Source: Aestuariivivens sediminis
GTDB taxonomy: Bacteria; Bacteroidota; Bacteroidia; Flavobacteriales; Flavobacteriaceae
NCBI RefSeq assembly: GCF_022662105.1
Contig: NZ_JAKMCP010000007.1
Coordinates: 62,001-126,000, forward strand
Direction: 5' to 3'
DNA length: 64,000 nucleotides
Of this stretch, positions 8,610 through 16,320 are shown piece by piece. The notes beneath the pieces were generated by a model. That model had not been told where the DNA came from. It worked only from the letters and a program-made list of their open reading frames with translations, and did no database searches. Numbering within the stretch: position 1 is the first letter of the stretch; each line of letters opens with the position of its first letter. The position numbers were made by a program, and so were the translations under genes.

Positions 8610-9728
8610 ATGAAATTTATAGTATCTAGCACCTATTTATTAAAACAATTACAAATTTTAGGTGGTGTTATCAACAGCTCAAACACCTTACCCATTTTAG
8701 ATAATTTCCTTTTTGAATTAGAGCAGTCCAGACTGACCATTTCGGCTAGTGATTTAGAGACCACGATGTCATCTACGTTGAATGTGGAAAGTACTAGTAC
8801 CGGTAATATTGCCATTCCTGCACGCCTGCTGTTGGATACCTTGAAAACCTTTCCTGAGCAACCTTTAACCTTTGTTGCCGAGGATAACAATACCATTGAA
8901 ATCAGTTCTAACCATGGTAAGTACGCCTTGGCCTATGCTAATGGCAACGAGTTTCCTAAAGCCGTTTCCCTGGAAGATCCCAGTAAAACGGTATTGTTAG
9001 GCGATATTTTGGCAACAGCCATTAGCAAGACCATCTTTGCAGCGGGTAATGATGATTTAAGACCTGTAATGAGTGGTGTGTTCTTCCAATTTTCAAATCA
9101 GGGCCTAACCTTTGTGGCAACCGATGCGCACAAATTGGTGAAATACACGCGAGAAGATATTAAGGCCAACCAGGTGGCCGAGTTCATTATGCCCAAAAAG
9201 CCCTTGAATCTATTGAAAGGCATCTTGGCGGGCAGCGAAGAGGAAGTGACCATAGAATACAACGATTCAAACGCTAAATTCACCTTTGACAATTCCGAAT
9301 TGATATGTCGGTTAATCGATGGAAAATACCCGAATTACGAGGCGGTCATTCCCAGAGAAAATCCAAATAAATTAATTATAGCCAGAAACCAGTTTTTAAA
9401 CTCCGTACGCCGTGTGAGCATTTTCTCCAATAAAACCACACACCAGATCCGTTTAAAAATTGCGGGTGCAGAACTCAACATTTCAGCTGAAGATATCGAT
9501 TATAGTAATAAGGCCGAAGAACGGTTAACCTGTGATTATCAGGGGGATGATATGCAAATTGGTTTCAACTCCCGTTTCTTGACCGAAATGCTTAACAGTC
9601 TGGGGTCGGATGATGTGCAATTAGAGATGAGCTTACCCAACCGCGCCGGGATTCTGACGCCCATCGATGGCCTGGATGAAGGCGAACAAATTATCATGTT
9701 AGTCATGCCGGTGATGCTAAATGCCTAA
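8610..9728 (+). CDS. dnaN: DNA polymerase III beta subunit (sliding clamp)
   Basis: The 372-residue beta clamp, which forms a dimeric ring holding the replicative polymerase on DNA. Three clamp repeats of roughly 120 residues are visible: MKFIVSSTYLLKQLQILGGVIN with TLPILDNFLFE; then PVMSGVFFQFSNQGLTFVATDAHKLV; and finally RLIDGKYPNYEAVIPRENPNKL with the C-terminal VMPVMLNA. The LPxD-like first-domain motif, the ATDAHKL motif and the terminal MPV-like residues used for partner docking are intact. It is monocistronic here, with its own 188-nt upstream region and an intrinsic terminator. Confidence 0.97.
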   Translation: MKFIVSSTYLLKQLQILGGVINSSNTLPILDNFLFELEQSRLTISASDLETTMSSTLNVESTSTGNIAIPARLLLDTLKTFPEQPLTFVAEDNNTIEISSNHGKYALAYANGNEFPKAVSLEDPSKTVLLGDILATAISKTIFAAGNDDLRPVMSGVFFQFSNQGLTFVATDAHKLVKYTREDIKANQVAEFIMPKKPLNLLKGILAGSEEEVTIEYNDSNAKFTFDNSELICRLIDGKYPNYEAVIPRENPNKLIIARNQFLNSVRRVSIFSNKTTHQIRLKIAGAELNISAEDIDYSNKAEERLTCDYQGDDMQIGFNSRFLTEMLNSLGSDDVQLEMSLPNRAGILTPIDGLDEGEQIIMLVMPVMLNA

Positions 9729-9772
9729 AAAAAAAGACCTGTTCGACAACTTTTCCATGGTCTGTAAAGAAT

Positions 9773-9805
9773 AAACGCTCCCCTTCTGGTGAGCGTTTTG
9801 TTTTT
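9773..9805 (+). terminator. Intrinsic terminator after dnaN
   Basis: An 8-bp stem, AAACGCTC with GAGCGTTT (9773-9780 and 9791-9798), has a 10-nt loop and is followed by TGTTTTT. Confidence 0.82.
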
Positions 9806-9822
9806 CTCCTTTTCTCTAAAAA

Positions 9823-10161
9823 CTAGCCTATAAAATTAAGGGATAAAGGATACTTAGGAATTTCTCCCTTGCTGGCCTTAACCGCATTTACAATAGGGAA
9901 AACCACAGAAATGATTCCAAGAATGATAAAGCCTAATAATCCCAGACCAAACCATAAGATTAAGGGGATGCAAATTAAACAGTACACGATTAAACTCAAT
10001 TGAAAGTTTATAATGTTTTTGCCGTGCTGGTCCATTTGATATACCCTTTCTTTTTGGGTTAACCACAGAATTAGGGGTAGTAATAAACTGCCAAAGCCTA
10101 CTAATAGGGTAATTAACTGGCTTAAATGGGTCATAACGATAAGTTGATTATCTTCTCTCAT
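9823..10161 (-). CDS. DUF4870 membrane protein
   Basis: A 112-residue membrane protein when started at the ATG at 10161. A longer frame runs to 10251, but the DUF4870 domain begins right at MREDNQLIVMTHLSQL, so the shorter form is chosen. Visible are three or four hydrophobic helices and the family core residues GKNIINFQLSL (the helix-loop with Asn-Phe-Gln) and FPIVNAVKASKGE near the C-terminus. The family has no established function. It is convergent with dnaN and about 200 nt from the cyclase gene that follows on the same strand. Confidence 0.83.
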   Translation of the reverse strand: MREDNQLIVMTHLSQLITLLVGFGSLLLPLILWLTQKERVYQMDQHGKNIINFQLSLIVYCLICIPLILWFGLGLLGFIILGIISVVFPIVNAVKASKGEIPKYPLSLNFIG

Positions 10162-10355
10162 GATACTTGTATTTTTTGATTGACACCAATAGGTCGCCAT
10201 TAAAGGGATTCTGTTACAAAAAAATAGGAAATCAGCACGGCTTTGGTTCAAGTTTTAGGGTCAGGCCCATCAAACCTATACCGGCTCATGCCACTAGTTT
10301 ACAGTAAAAAAGGGAAATCCTTGTGCTCCACAGGTCAAGGGGTTACCAGGCTGGT

Positions 10356-12392
10356 TTAGGGAACCTTATCCAATAAAGCCTGAAATCTCGGTTCATCTTT
10401 TATGGGTCTGAATTTAATGTCCTGTGCCAAACCCCAAAAGAAAAGCCCTTGTCCTCCCACCTCATAATCCTTTTCCAACCAGGTTAAGGTATTTTCAACA
10501 TCCCCCAGCCCCATATATATGGTAGCGATCATATAGGGGGGGACATACACCAATTCATTTTTATTTAACTGGTAGTCCAATATTTTCATGGCCTTGTCGC
10601 GTTCTCCAATCATACCGTAACAATAGCCCAACATCCAATTGGTATGGGAGGCTACACTTCGTGAGGTATAAAGGTCGATAGCCTCCTGAAATTTTCCTAA
10701 ACCTGAAAGGTTGGAGGCTTTCATCCATATGAGCATATTATCATTGGGAAAGCGTTTTAGTCCATCATCCATCAAATCTATCGCTTTTTGATATTCCCCC
10801 AAATAATAATAAGCCTGTCCCATATCGCCGATATACTTGGTGGATAAGGGATCCAATTTCAAAACCTTATTGAAGTGTTCTTCCATTAACTCCAGATTGC
10901 CTTCGTAGGTATAAATCCAGGCCAATTTGTTATAGGCACTCACATAGCTCGGGTTAATTTCAATAGCCTTTTTCAGGTAAAGAATGGCGGTTTCCTTTTC
11001 GTATTTGTAATAGCTAATGGCGCCTAAGGCCCCAAAGGTACCACCATCGTTAGAATTAATAGCCAGCGCTTTCAAGGCAGGAGTCGAGGCCTGTTCCAAC
11101 ATCTTTTTGGGAGATTCCCTCCCCCAGAAAATATATTCGAGATAGGTTTCGGCCACACCAACATAAGCACGGCAAAATTCAGGGTCCAAATCTATGGCCC
11201 TTTGGAACAGGCTTTCGGCCTTTCTTAACTCTTCAACCTTGCCGCCTCCTCTGTTCAAAAACATTTGTGCCTCCTTAAAGGCGGTGTAAGCCTCGGGGTT
11301 ATTGGTTGGCTCATTGTTTAAGCGCGATTCCTCGGTATCACTCAAGGTTATTTTTAAGGCATTGGCTATGGCCTTGGAAACATTGCTCTGAATTTTAAAT
11401 ATTTGCACCAGGGTATTATCGTAATTATCCGCCCACAGGTTTTTATTGCTGGCGGCATCAACCAAATTTGCATTAATCCTGACCTGATCGTTATCCAGAC
11501 GTACACTGCCTTCCAACACATAATTGACCCCTAATTCCCTGGCAATTTCGGATATTGGCTTATCCGTCCCTTTATAATGCATGGCAGAGGCTCTTGAAAT
11601 CACCTGTATATGTTGAATTTTGGAAAGATGGGTGATAATGTCTTCAGTTATACCATCCGTAAACATATTGGATTCACTGCTGTTATTCATATCTGCAAAG
11701 GGCAATACGGCTATGGTAGGCTCCTTGAGCTCATAATCCATGCCCGGCCTTTTCATGATAAAGTACATCAGGACAAATATGATAAATGTTAAAAGCATTA
11801 GGGCATAAATACTTTTTTTACGATAGCTTTTATAGACTTCGGAGTCCTTGGGTTTGGTCTTGCCTTTAAGCGAATTTTTTTCCGGGATCACGAGATCGTC
11901 ATTGGCTACGGCAAAAACAGGAATGACCTTATTCACATTTTTAAAATCAACCGAATCAATAAACCTGGTGGTAATATCATTTTGGTTCCTTATCTGATCA
12001 TTAACCTTATCTGAGATTAAAATGCTACCGGCCACAGACAGGGATTCAATTCGTGAAGCGATATTAACGGCATCTCCAATGATGTCGGATTCCGTTCTGA
12101 TGATATCCCCCACATGAACACCTATCCTAACGGGAATTGAGGGGTCCTGCCTAAAGGCCTTTTGCATTTCAATGCCGCATTTTATGGCCTCTACAGAGCT
12201 TCTGAAAATACTTAAGGTGCCGTCTCCAAAATATTGAATGAGTTCACCATTAAATTGGCCTGTAATCGTATCGAATACCTCTCGATGCTTTTTCCTGATA
12301 AGCATAGCTTCCTTTTCGTCATTCTGCATCAAGGAAGTATACCCCTCAATATCCGTAAACATTATTGCAACAAGTTGTCGGTGCTGTGTCAT
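10356..12392 (-). CDS. Class III nucleotide cyclase with membrane helix, TolB-like and TPR domains
   Basis: A 678-residue signalling enzyme when started at the ATG at 12392, seven codons inside the open frame. Residues 1-165 are a class III cyclase domain: metal-binding Asp14 (FTDIEGY) and Asp57 (YFGDGTLSIF), and transition-state Asn110 and Arg114 (VNIASR). The position that normally holds the adenine-selecting Lys is Gln53. A single membrane helix spans about 195-214, followed by a TolB-N/FlgO-like segment (about 225-325, IAVLPFADM onward) and TPR repeats to the end. The cyclase is thus cytoplasmic and the sensory part probably periplasmic. It is divergent from a sigma-54 activator with a cNMP-binding domain, its likely effector. 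Confidence 0.88.
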   Translation of the reverse strand: MTQHRQLVAIMFTDIEGYTSLMQNDEKEAMLIRKKHREVFDTITGQFNGELIQYFGDGTLSIFRSSVEAIKCGIEMQKAFRQDPSIPVRIGVHVGDIIRTESDIIGDAVNIASRIESLSVAGSILISDKVNDQIRNQNDITTRFIDSVDFKNVNKVIPVFAVANDDLVIPEKNSLKGKTKPKDSEVYKSYRKKSIYALMLLTFIIFVLMYFIMKRPGMDYELKEPTIAVLPFADMNNSSESNMFTDGITEDIITHLSKIQHIQVISRASAMHYKGTDKPISEIARELGVNYVLEGSVRLDNDQVRINANLVDAASNKNLWADNYDNTLVQIFKIQSNVSKAIANALKITLSDTEESRLNNEPTNNPEAYTAFKEAQMFLNRGGGKVEELRKAESLFQRAIDLDPEFCRAYVGVAETYLEYIFWGRESPKKMLEQASTPALKALAINSNDGGTFGALGAISYYKYEKETAILYLKKAIEINPSYVSAYNKLAWIYTYEGNLELMEEHFNKVLKLDPLSTKYIGDMGQAYYYLGEYQKAIDLMDDGLKRFPNDNMLIWMKASNLSGLGKFQEAIDLYTSRSVASHTNWMLGYCYGMIGERDKAMKILDYQLNKNELVYVPPYMIATIYMGLGDVENTLTWLEKDYEVGGQGLFFWGLAQDIKFRPIKDEPRFQALLDKVP

Positions 12393-12513
12393 AAATACAA
12401 TGGAGTAAAACAACTAATTTAATTAAATATCTTTAAAAAGTATGTGTTTTAAAAAACCAAAATACAATACCTTTATAATAATTTTTATCTTTAGCCTAAT
12501 AACCGTTCAGTTT

Positions 12514-14358
12514 ATGTCTGCTACAGTAGCCCAAGAGCTCATAAAATTTTTATCTGAAATCCCATTTTTTTCTGAGGTTTCGAAAGCATCCCTCAAGGAA
12601 TTGAGTCAACATGTTGCTGAAGAAACCTATATTAAAAATGAATCTATTTTTAAAAAGGGGGACGAAGGTCATGCCATGTATGCCATCGTTTCGGGTGCTG
12701 TTAAAGTGCATGATAAAACTCATATTTACGATACCTTTACATCGGGCCACTGTTTCGGTGAATATGCTTTAATCGATAACGACCCCCGTTCGGCATCGAT
12801 AACCGCTATTGAAAACACCAAAGTTCTAAAAATAGAACGCGTTCATTTTTTAGACCTCATGAAACGTGATAGCGGATTTGCGCAAGGTATTTTGGCGGTG
12901 ATGATTAAACGCCATCGTGAACTGGATACCATTCAGGAGCGATTGGCGTCATCCAAGCAAGCCATTGAAATCGCAAACAGCAAAATGAACGGGCTCATTA
13001 ATGGCGCGATGGATGCCATTATCATGTTCGACAGCCAGTTTAAAATTGTACTCACCAATGCCTCTGCCAACAAGCTCCTCGAAAATGACGACCCGCTGCA
13101 ACGCAACATCCTGTTCTTTTTAGCCGATGACAGTGCTAAACTCATAGAAGATATCGTGAAATCCGAAGCCTCGAAAAAGCCCACCAACAAATACCTTCCG
13201 AGCATCATTAAAGTGATAGGGTCCAACGACACCCAAACCTTAAATGAAGGAACCATTAGCACCTACGGCAACGACGTAGACACCTATTACACCCTCATCT
13301 TAAGGAATATTGAAGACCGATTAATAGCCGAAGAAACCATTACCCTGTTAACCAACAAAACGGCGTATTTAGAGGAAGAAATCCAGGAGTTGACCAGTAG
13401 CTATGGCATCATTGCCGAAGACCAAAGCATGAAAACGGTCCTAAACCATATTCACCAGGTCGCTAAAACAGATGCTACCGTATTGATCCAGGGTGAGACC
13501 GGAACTGGTAAGGAGTTAGTCGCACGGGCCATTCATAAGGAAAGCAACAGAAACGACAAACCCCTCATTCGAATTAATTGTGGCGCCATTCCTGCCAATC
13601 TCATAGAAAGCGAATTGTTTGGTCATGAAAAAGGGGCCTTTACCGGTGCGACCACCAGTCGAAAAGGACGCTTTTTGTTAGCAGACCAGGGTACTATTTT
13701 CCTGGATGAGATCGGTGAGTTACCCATAGAGCTGCAACCTAAATTACTAAGAATCATTCAGGAGGGTGAATTCGACCCCGTAGGGAGCTCGGAAACCATA
13801 AAGGTCGATGTCAGGGTCATAGCCGCCACCCACCGAAATCTTCTGGAATATACAAAAACAGGTCAATTTCGGGAAGATTTGTATTACCGTTTAAATGTGT
13901 TTCCCATTGAGGTCCCGCCTTTGCGGCACCGGGGGAATGATATAACACATATTGCTGAGGAAATGATCCAACAATTTTCAAAAAAGCTCAATAAACCTAC
14001 CATTACGCTGAGTGATGCCGATAAGGCCTTTTTAAAATCTTACCATTGGCCGGGCAATGTCCGTGAACTGCAAAACTTAATAGAACGAGCGGTTATCGTT
14101 TCCCAAAAGGGGAACATCAACTGGCAATCTATTATTCCCAACCAAACGTCTATGGATCCGGGCCCGGAAGAACCGAAACAAGACCGCATTCTCACCTCAA
14201 CACAACTCATAGCCTTGGAACGGGACAACATATTAAAGGCCTTAAAGCGAACCCGTTGGAAAATTTCCGGTAAAAACGGTGCTGCAGAATTATTACAGAT
14301 ACCCCCCACAACCTTAGCCTCAAAAATGAAGGCTTTAAACATTGAAAGGCCTATATAA
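12514..14358 (+). CDS. Sigma-54-dependent activator with cyclic-nucleotide-binding and PAS domains
   Basis: A 614-residue transcription activator. An N-terminal CNBD (about 1-120) carries an intact phosphate-binding cassette, FGEYAL followed by PRSAS (residues 81-83 and 91-95), with the Glu and Arg that bind ribose and phosphate in CAP and PKA. A PAS-like region follows (about 155-270), then a short coiled segment and an AAA+ domain with Walker A GETGTGKE, the sigma-54-contacting GAFTGA loop, DEIGELP and the RLNVFPI/PLRHR region. The C-terminus is a Fis-type HTH (KISGKNGAAELLQIPPTTLASKM). An in-frame ATG at 12442 would add 24 hydrophobic residues; the start at 12514 is preferred because the CNBD begins there. 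It is divergent from the cyclase. Confidence 0.9.
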   Translation: MSATVAQELIKFLSEIPFFSEVSKASLKELSQHVAEETYIKNESIFKKGDEGHAMYAIVSGAVKVHDKTHIYDTFTSGHCFGEYALIDNDPRSASITAIENTKVLKIERVHFLDLMKRDSGFAQGILAVMIKRHRELDTIQERLASSKQAIEIANSKMNGLINGAMDAIIMFDSQFKIVLTNASANKLLENDDPLQRNILFFLADDSAKLIEDIVKSEASKKPTNKYLPSIIKVIGSNDTQTLNEGTISTYGNDVDTYYTLILRNIEDRLIAEETITLLTNKTAYLEEEIQELTSSYGIIAEDQSMKTVLNHIHQVAKTDATVLIQGETGTGKELVARAIHKESNRNDKPLIRINCGAIPANLIESELFGHEKGAFTGATTSRKGRFLLADQGTIFLDEIGELPIELQPKLLRIIQEGEFDPVGSSETIKVDVRVIAATHRNLLEYTKTGQFREDLYYRLNVFPIEVPPLRHRGNDITHIAEEMIQQFSKKLNKPTITLSDADKAFLKSYHWPGNVRELQNLIERAVIVSQKGNINWQSIIPNQTSMDPGPEEPKQDRILTSTQLIALERDNILKALKRTRWKISGKNGAAELLQIPPTTLASKMKALNIERPI

Positions 14359-14408
14359 TAAAAGATATTTTTTGTACATTGGTTAGGTAAATAACCCATA
14401 ACCAAAAC

Positions 14409-15473
14409 ATGAAACATTCCTTTTTTTATTGCCTCCTTTTACTCGTTGCAAGTTGCAATACCACCTCCAAAAAAGAAACCACTGCCAGCACCGGCTCCAA
14501 TCCGGTGATGTCGATTCAGGACTATCACGATAATTCCAATTACGACGATCAGTTTACAGGGGGGATTAAGATGATTCCCATACAAACCCCGAAGGGGGAG
14601 TTCAAGGTATGGACCAAACGCGTAGGCCATAACCCCAAAATTAAAGTCTTGCTGCTGCACGGTGGCCCCGGCATGACCCATGAACTCTATGAATGCTTCG
14701 ATGGTTATTTTCCACAGGAAGGCATTGAATATTATTATTATGACCAATTGGGGTCGTATTACAGTGATCAACCCGACGATCTTTCCTTATGGGATTTACC
14801 ACGTTTTGTGGAGGAAGTGGAACAGGTGAGACAAGCCCTGGGTCTCAATCAGGATAACTTTTATCTGTTAGGCCAGTCCTGGGGAGGGATTTTGGCCATG
14901 GAGTATGCCTTGAAATATCAACAGCACCTTAAGGGGTTAATCATTTCAAACATGGTAGCCTCCATTCCTGAATATCAACACTATTCCGACGAGGTACTGG
15001 CCCCGCAATTACCCCCGGAAGTTTTAGAGGAAATTATGGTTTATGAGACTAATGAGGATTACAGTAACGAACGGTATTTGAACTTAGTCATGGAGCACTA
15101 TTACACGGCTCATATCCTTAGAATGCCTTTGGACCAATGGCCAAACTCTGTAAACAGGGCCATACACCATACCAATCCGGATGTCTATGTCACCATGCAA
15201 GGACCCAGTGAATTTGGTATAAAGGGCGATGCCACCCTAAAAGACTGGGACATCAAGAACCGGTTGCATACCATTGCGGTTCCTACCCTATCCATTGGTG
15301 CCCAATACGACACCATGGACCCGGAACACATGAAATGGATTGCCCAGGAAGTACAACAGGGTCGATTCCTGTATTGTGCAAATGGCAGCCATTTGTCTCA
15401 GTATGATGACCAAAAAACATACTTTGAAGGGGTCATCACGTTTCTTAAGGACGTCGATGCCAAAACGTTTTAA
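14409..15473 (+). CDS. Proline iminopeptidase-like alpha/beta hydrolase lipoprotein
   Basis: A 354-residue exported hydrolase. The signal peptide ends in the lipobox VASC (Cys16). The alpha/beta-hydrolase core shows the oxyanion motif HGGPG at 84-88, the nucleophile elbow GQSWGG with Ser157, a late Asp in YDTMDP, and the catalytic His in GSHLSQYDD near the C-terminus. HGGPG and GQSWGG are diagnostic of peptidase family S33 (proline iminopeptidase type). It is probably anchored on the cell surface or facing the periplasm and trims N-terminal residues from peptides; the true substrate is not shown by sequence. It starts 50 nt after the sigma-54 activator and may be co-transcribed. Confidence 0.88.
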   Translation: MKHSFFYCLLLLVASCNTTSKKETTASTGSNPVMSIQDYHDNSNYDDQFTGGIKMIPIQTPKGEFKVWTKRVGHNPKIKVLLLHGGPGMTHELYECFDGYFPQEGIEYYYYDQLGSYYSDQPDDLSLWDLPRFVEEVEQVRQALGLNQDNFYLLGQSWGGILAMEYALKYQQHLKGLIISNMVASIPEYQHYSDEVLAPQLPPEVLEEIMVYETNEDYSNERYLNLVMEHYYTAHILRMPLDQWPNSVNRAIHHTNPDVYVTMQGPSEFGIKGDATLKDWDIKNRLHTIAVPTLSIGAQYDTMDPEHMKWIAQEVQQGRFLYCANGSHLSQYDDQKTYFEGVITFLKDVDAKTF

Positions 15474-15524
15474 ACGAGGACCTTCCCCTGCCTAAGGTAC
15501 AACAGCTTTAAAATTCACGACTTT

Positions 15525-15569
15525 TCGTAATTATATAACGATATTTCGTTAATGCATGATTTATCGTTA
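15525..15569. promoter_or_regulatory. Array of TCGTTA-type sites upstream of a sigma-54 promoter
   Basis: Four related hexamers occur in 45 nt: TCGTAA at 15525-15530, TAACGA at 15536-15541, TCGTTA at 15546-15551 and TCGTTA at 15564-15569. The second and third form a perfect inverted repeat, TAACGA-TATT-TCGTTA. Centres of the first three are 10-11 bp apart. The array lies about 60-100 bp upstream of the -24 element, where sigma-54 enhancer-binding proteins usually bind. Confidence 0.5.
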
Positions 15570-15623
15570 CTCTTTTATTGGTTAAATTTTAACTTATTTA
15601 ATTGATTATCAAGTTTTTACAAT

Positions 15624-15641
15624 CTTTGGCACAGCATATGC
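15624..15641 (+). promoter_or_regulatory. Candidate sigma-54 (-24/-12) promoter for the OsmC gene
   Basis: TTGGCAC followed by AGCAT and ATGC gives GG (15628-15629), exactly 10 nt, then GC (15640-15641), the invariant sigma-54 spacing. The -24 half is a full match to TGGCAC; the -12 half has ATGC instead of TTGC. Transcription would start near 15653, leaving a leader of about 43 nt. Confidence 0.6.
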
Positions 15642-15695
15642 CCTTAATAAGGCAAATATGTAAAAATCAATTAACAATTTAAAATTTTAGAAAAC

Positions 15696-16250
15696 ATGAT
15701 TACAACAGCAAATGTAAAAAACGGAGTAAACGTAGATCAATTAGTAGAAACAATTGGAGCCGTTCAACAAAATCCGGAATTGGCCAAGTTTGAATTCAGA
15801 GCCAAAAACAACTGGATAGATGGCGGACATTGTGTGTCCAGCATTAAAAGTTTTTATGGTGTGGGCCAGGAAGACACCTCTCGTGAGGAAGCCTTCACTA
15901 TGGAATGTAGCCACCCCCAAGTCTTATTAGGGCAAAATGAGGCCGCAACCCCTCCTGAAGTGGTTCTTCACGCTTTAGCCTCTTGTTTAACAGGGGCCAT
16001 GGTGTACCATGCCGCTGCTCATGGCATTAGCATTGAAGGCGCAGAGTCTTCTATAAATGGAGGTGTTGATTTGCACGGCTTTTTAGGCTTGGATCCCGAA
16101 GTACGCAAAGGTTTTGACGGTATCAAATTTACCTTAAAAGTAAAATCGGATGCCACCGCCGAACAACTTGAAAATCTGGCTAAATTTTCTCCGGTATTCG
16201 ACATGATTACCAACCCGACCCCCGTTTCAATAGAAATCGTAAAGGCGTAA
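15696..16250 (+). CDS. OsmC family protein
   Basis: A 184-residue member of the OsmC/Ohr superfamily, thiol-dependent peroxidases that reduce organic hydroperoxides. The two redox cysteines of the family are present: Cys71 (ECSHPQVLLG) and Cys97 (ALASCLTGAMVYHAAAHG) in the central helix. The N-terminal extension of about 30 residues is longer than in classical OsmC and resembles the YhfA-like or uncharacterised OsmC subgroup, so the substrate is open. It is preceded by a candidate sigma-54 promoter and followed by a strong terminator, so it is probably monocistronic. Its placement before a pyruvate:ferredoxin oxidoreductase suggests a link to oxidant protection. Confidence 0.9.
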   Translation: MITTANVKNGVNVDQLVETIGAVQQNPELAKFEFRAKNNWIDGGHCVSSIKSFYGVGQEDTSREEAFTMECSHPQVLLGQNEAATPPEVVLHALASCLTGAMVYHAAAHGISIEGAESSINGGVDLHGFLGLDPEVRKGFDGIKFTLKVKSDATAEQLENLAKFSPVFDMITNPTPVSIEIVKA

Positions 16251-16261
16251 CCCTATGTTTA

Positions 16262-16302
16262 AGATGGCTGCCTCCTTCAGGCAGCCATCTATCTTCTTTC
16301 TT
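16262..16302 (+). terminator. Intrinsic terminator after osmC-like gene
   Basis: A perfect 11-bp stem (16262-16272 with 16280-16290) with loop TCCTTCA is followed by ATCTTCTTTCTT. It lies inside the upstream open frame of nifJ, which argues that nifJ starts at 16321. Confidence 0.8.
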
Positions 16303-16320
16303 AAAATCAACCATCAGGGC

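Noticed and set aside
9721-9774. 17-codon ORF overlapping the dnaN stop
   Set aside because: Too short, no domain, and directly followed by the terminator.
12442-12513. N-terminal extension of the sigma-54 activator
   Set aside because: It adds a hydrophobic stretch that would be odd for this regulator; the CNBD begins at the ATG at 12514. The longer form cannot be excluded.
16255-16320. N-terminal extension of nifJ
   Set aside because: It includes the OsmC terminator hairpin and is not part of the PFOR family.
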